Below, one piece after another: positions 14,760 to 16,190 of a stretch of DNA of 16,190 nucleotides (position 1 is the first letter of the stretch; each line of letters begins with the position of its first letter). The notes below the pieces were generated by a model. The model searched no databases. It had not been told where the DNA came from and worked only from the letters and a program-made list of their open reading frames with translations. The position numbers were made by a program, and so were the translations under genes. This stretch comes from G023898405 sp964368985 (GTDB taxonomy: Bacteria; Myxococcota; UBA727; JABDBI01), in NCBI GenBank assembly GCA_964368985.1, contig CAYJDW010000060.1, positions 1 to 16,190 on the forward strand. The letters run 5' to 3'.

Positions 14760-15377
14760 CTAACCAAACAAAAATGTGAGCCCTAGCCCAATATTCCAAC
14801 CAACAGAACTGAATTTACCATCCGTGATAGTGAGCCCATGAACGCCGGATATTAACGAAACTCCCAGGCTGGTACTACCTGAAAGCCACCAATATTTACT
14901 CACTCCTAAGTTTGCCGCCAAAACTGTTTCAGCAAAATCTTCAAAACCTTCCTTCTTCGTAACATTAAATGCACGACCAACCCCCAGAGAAAAATCTAAG
15001 CCAATATTCGGCCCATCAAAGAGCAGCGCCACCCCCGGTCCTCCAGCAACCAGACTTGCTTGCTCCAAAAAATTCCCCCACGCCGCGCCAAACAAAGCCA
15101 CGCCATCCGCTACAAACCAGCCAAGTCCAAATTTTCCGCCGAAGCGAAAAGCCTGAGCTTCAGGGTTTTTAATGGAATGATTCCATTGTGGGCCAAGCGT
15201 TGTGCTTAGGTAAAATCCTCGGTCGTGGCGGTGGCTAAAGTTGGTTTGGTATCGCGTATAAACTTTTTGCGGTAGCGAAGAAGGTAAAATAATTTCATCA
15301 TCTGAATTGGTGTTATTCTCGGCCATTATGGGCTGAAAACATAATAGAGCTAAAAGGAATGCTAGCAATGATTTCAT
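14760..15377 (-). CDS. Probable outer-membrane beta-barrel-type protein
   Basis: The chosen start, MKSLLAFLLALLCFQPIMA, gives a clean signal peptide (cleavage after about residue 19, before ENN) and has a GGGGGG ribosome site four bases upstream. An in-frame ATG at 15404 would place that site inside the coding region and is less likely. The mature protein, about 185 residues, alternates Gly and aromatic residues in short strands (GFYLSTTLGPQW, AFRFGGKFGLGWFVADGVALFGAAWG, GWNIGLGLTFLFG), a common look of small outer-membrane beta-barrels. It is not a family I can name. Its 5' end overlaps the most likely start of the divergent DUF2840-like gene. Confidence 0.68.
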   Translation of the reverse strand: MKSLLAFLLALLCFQPIMAENNTNSDDEIILPSSLPQKVYTRYQTNFSHRHDRGFYLSTTLGPQWNHSIKNPEAQAFRFGGKFGLGWFVADGVALFGAAWGNFLEQASLVAGGPGVALLFDGPNIGLDFSLGVGRAFNVTKKEGFEDFAETVLAANLGVSKYWWLSGSTSLGVSLISGVHGLTITDGKFSSVGWNIGLGLTFLFG

Positions 15378-15871
15378 ATTTCCCCCCGGAAAATCATGTT
15401 TCAAGCGATGATAAAAATTGTACTATCGCTAGCACTTTTGAGAAAGTGAAATCGCTCAAATTTGAACTTTTGTTTGGCGACTATCAAGCAAAGAGAGTTA
15501 AGTCAGATATGGATGCCGAGATTACTCATGCAGTGGATTATTTTTTCTTGCCAGGAAAGATCTTTGGCTTTGCCTGTGAGTCTCATGGAAAAGATTTTCA
15601 AAAATTTAACCATGTTTTTATTCTGCGTGCTTGTTTGCCGGGTGACCTGGGGAGCATTATTCCTGGGGTTTCTCCTGGGGCTGAAATCTTAGTCAAGACA
15701 TTGATCCACGCGTCTTCTTTCCGACTTCGAGCACTGTTAGATATGCTTAAGAAAAGTAATATTGAATTGTCGCAGATGTCTGATTTAAGTTATCGAAAGT
15801 TAAACTATTTATTAGAAACAAAAATGAGTACAGATTATTTTGTGGGTGAGCTCATTGGTCCAAAGAACTAA
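15368..15871 (+). CDS. DUF2840-like protein of conjugative/integrative elements
   Basis: The stretch LKFELLFGDYQAKRV..., FFLPGKIFGFACESHG, then FILRACLPGDLGSIIPGVSPGAEILV and LLDMLKKSNIEL matches the pattern I recall for DUF2840. In that family a motif like ILRAxxPGE...PxVxPGGEIL precedes a helical tail, and the gene usually sits just upstream of a TraF-like peptidase, as it does here. Its role in conjugation is unknown. The ATG at 15368 has an AGGA box about nine bases upstream. ATG 15359 sits on that box, and a GTG at 15446 would avoid the overlap with the divergent gene. The next gene starts within its 3' end, so the two are probably co-translated. Confidence 0.65.
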   Translation: MISYFPPENHVSSDDKNCTIASTFEKVKSLKFELLFGDYQAKRVKSDMDAEITHAVDYFFLPGKIFGFACESHGKDFQKFNHVFILRACLPGDLGSIIPGVSPGAEILVKTLIHASSFRLRALLDMLKKSNIELSQMSDLSYRKLNYLLETKMSTDYFVGELIGPKN

Positions 15872-16190
15872 TGCTAAGTTATGGTGGGCCATATTCGCGA
15901 TCAGTGTTCTATGTTTCATAATCACGATCGAAATCTTCGGGCAAATTTTTTTCATCAACCGCACTGAAAGCATGCCTAGAGGAATATATGTTAAACGCGC
16001 TAAATCTAATATAGAATTGAATGATATAATAGTTTTTTATTTTAATAATTTTAAAGGCAATTTAATAAAGCATGTAGCGGCAATCTCGCCGAGCGAATTT
16101 TGCTTTGATGAGGAGGCCTCGCTTTGGGTAGATGATTTTCCGATTGCGCAAATAAATATAGAAAAATATCCAGGCAAAAAACCAAATCAG
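15855..16190 (+). CDS. TraF-like S26 family peptidase (conjugative transfer), 5' part
   Basis: The frame is open to the window edge (112 codons seen). The likely start is TTG 15855, preceded by GGTGAG; GTG 15846 is an alternative. It has an N-terminal membrane anchor, WWAIFAISVLCFIITIEIFG (about residues 10-29), then NRTESMPRGIY, the S26 signal-peptidase-like motif with nucleophile Ser39. GNLIKHVAA follows, with Lys72 in the position of the general-base lysine, and WVDDFPIA comes later. In RP4-type conjugation TraF processes the pilin into a cyclic form. The gene overlaps the DUF2840-like gene by 17 bases in another frame, forming the start of a probable transfer operon that continues beyond the window. 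Confidence 0.78.
   Translation, partial: MVQRTNAKLWWAIFAISVLCFIITIEIFGQIFFINRTESMPRGIYVKRAKSNIELNDIIVFYFNNFKGNLIKHVAAISPSEFCFDEEASLWVDDFPIAQINIEKYPGKKPNQ

Noticed and set aside
14614..14799. A 61-codon minus-strand frame with a possible membrane helix
   Set aside because: It starts at a TTG inside the end of the barrel-type gene with no ribosome site, and most of the hydrophobic part overlaps that gene in another frame.
1..16190. CRISPR arrays, rRNA or tRNA genes
   Set aside because: No regularly spaced short repeats with unique spacers and no cloverleaf or rRNA-like sequence were noticed on reading; the TCSTCC series has only three units and is largely coding.

Overview
The window looks like part of a mobile or heavily rearranged accessory region of a Gram-negative bacterium. 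Evidence for the Gram-negative envelope is a lipobox protein, Sec signal peptides and a probable outer-membrane barrel. The DNA is AT-leaning with ordinary Shine-Dalgarno sites. The DUF2840-like plus TraF-like (S26 peptidase) pair at the right edge is best known from integrative or conjugative elements of Proteobacteria, so a proteobacterial or related host is likely. I cannot place it more precisely.

Layout, left to right. (1) 1-1731: 3' part of a large serine recombinase (copy 1) whose end overlaps a small protein with two helix-turn-helix (HTH) segments. (2) 1786-5662: a secreted hypothetical protein and an XRE-type repressor on the minus strand, then a divergent PrimPol/DUF3987 replication protein overlapping a small Cys-rich protein. 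(3) 5628-7708: a complete large serine recombinase (copy 2), overlapping the preceding gene and again overlapped by a paralogue of the two-HTH protein. (4) 7771-11386: a defence-type cargo block containing the tail of a lost abiEii gene, a nucleotidyltransferase, an intact AbiEi/AbiEii type IV toxin-antitoxin pair, and a SIR2-like gene broken by a one-base frameshift. (5) 11571-12147: a third two-HTH gene without a recombinase. (6) 12269-14566: a lipoprotein carrying a recent internal tandem duplication. (7) 14760-16190: an outer-membrane-like protein, divergent from a DUF2840-like gene and a TraF-like peptidase that runs off the window.

The most interesting structure links regions 1, 3 and 5. 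Each two-HTH gene is preceded by an imperfect inverted-repeat site of about 71 bp (two 23-25 bp arms around a 23 bp centre containing TGGCGG). In copies 1 and 2 this site lies inside the 3' end of the recombinase gene. The arms match crosswise between copies: the left arm of site 1 is an exact 23 bp reverse complement of the right arm of site 3, and the right arm of site 1 is nearly the reverse complement of the left arm of site 2. In addition, the 3' ends of HTH copies 2 and 3 form a perfect 143 bp direct repeat that brackets the defence block. I infer a recombinase/two-HTH/palindromic-site module that acts, or acted, as a recombination platform for swapping cargo. This is a hypothesis from sequence only.
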